A model generated the notes under the pieces. It did not search any database and was not told the DNA's origin. It saw only the letters and a list, made by a program, of their open reading frames with translations. Shown piece by piece: positions 63,920 through 64,000 of a DNA stretch of 64,000 nt. The stretch's first letter is position 1; each line of letters starts with the position of its first letter. Made by a program: the position numbers and the translations under genes. The stretch lies in assembly GCF_003600835.1 (NCBI RefSeq), contig NZ_NQYC01000001.1, forward strand, positions 1,116,001 through 1,180,000. Reading direction: 5' to 3'. The DNA comes from Bacillus sp. PK3_68 (GTDB lineage: Bacteria > Bacillota > Bacilli > Bacillales > Domibacillaceae).

Positions 63920-64000
63920 TTATACATCCCTAAGGCCAAGGATCGCCTCTGCAATATTAACGGCATGATCACCCATTCGTTCAAGATTGCTAATGATATC
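63920..64000 (-). CDS. phoU: Phosphate signalling protein PhoU (partial, C-terminal end only)
   Basis: The last 26 residues of PhoU lie in the window: ISNLERMGDHAVNIAEAI, the conserved metal-binding E/D motif of the second three-helix bundle, then the stop. PhoU connects the Pst importer with phosphate signalling. It is upstream of sodA and separated from pstSCAB by sodA, yqgE and pbpA; it is not at this place in B. subtilis. The 5' part is beyond the window. Confidence 0.85.
   Translation of the reverse strand, partial: DIISNLERMGDHAVNIAEAILGLRDV

Noticed and set aside
1-64000. CRISPR array, prophage, insertion sequence, tRNA or rRNA
   Set aside because: No regular direct repeats with spacers, transposase or phage genes, or RNA gene signatures were seen; gene order is conserved chromosomal backbone.

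Overview
The window is a contiguous stretch of a spore-forming Bacillaceae chromosome. The evidence is spo0A, spoIVB, a complete eight-gene spoIIIA operon, a comG competence operon, A/G-rich ribosome binding sites (RBS), and gene order that follows the Bacillus subtilis bkd - spo0A - spoIIIA - gcv - comG - pst - sodA region almost gene for gene. It is not B. subtilis itself. Several loci are missing here (ptb, yqhV, the sinIR/tasA matrix locus, yqgU/yqgV, a second pstB) and others are extra (an MgtC-like gene, a class II ribonucleotide reductase, phoU beside sodA). I cannot fix the genus from the sequence alone.

Layout. 1-5.7 kb: branched-chain amino acid catabolism (bkdAA, lpdV, a decayed buk, bcd), read from a sigma-54 promoter and controlled by BkdR. 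5.8-10 kb: yqzF, a glycerophosphodiesterase, spo0A, spoIVB and an MgtC-like membrane protein. 10-22 kb: a housekeeping block on the minus strand (recN, argR, yqxC/TlyA, dxs, ispA, xseB, xseA, folD, nusB, yqhY, accC, accB). 22-27.5 kb: spoIIIAA-AH behind a sigma-E promoter; this operon builds the mother-cell side of the forespore feeding channel. 27.5-32.7 kb: efp, a peptidase, aroQ, yqhR and the yqhQ/yqhP/yqhO group. 32.8-37.1 kb: a B12-dependent ribonucleotide reductase with tandem NrdR boxes, lipM and yqhL. 37.1-44 kb: the glycine cleavage operon gcvT-gcvPA-gcvPB behind a tandem glycine riboswitch, then yqhH/yqhG. LipM supplies lipoyl groups to GcvH and the E2 subunits, so lipoylation, glycine cleavage and Bkd are linked. 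44-48.2 kb: comGA-GG and yqzE. 48.4-55.5 kb: small yqg genes, an LtaS-type synthase, a rhomboid protease, 5-formyl-THF cyclo-ligase, ribosomal protein L33 and a two-gene unit of membrane-anchored proteins. 55.5-64 kb: pstSCAB behind a Pho box array, pbpA, yqgE, sodA and the 3' end of phoU.

Unusual points. Single-base frameshifts at or beside homopolymers break yqxC and yqhL, and similar events may explain the buk remnant and the odd spoIIIAD start; together they suggest uncorrected assembly indels, though real mutations are not excluded. The ptb/buk pair is lost while a buk-derived N-terminal stub keeps clear protein-level resemblance. A 159-base spacer with a possible 44-codon ORF interrupts spoIIIA. 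The folD-xseA gap holds interleaved inverted repeats able to form a pseudoknot, and dxs has a promoter-terminator-promoter leader. I saw no tRNA, rRNA, CRISPR array, insertion sequence or prophage. No wholly new defence or mobile system is evident.
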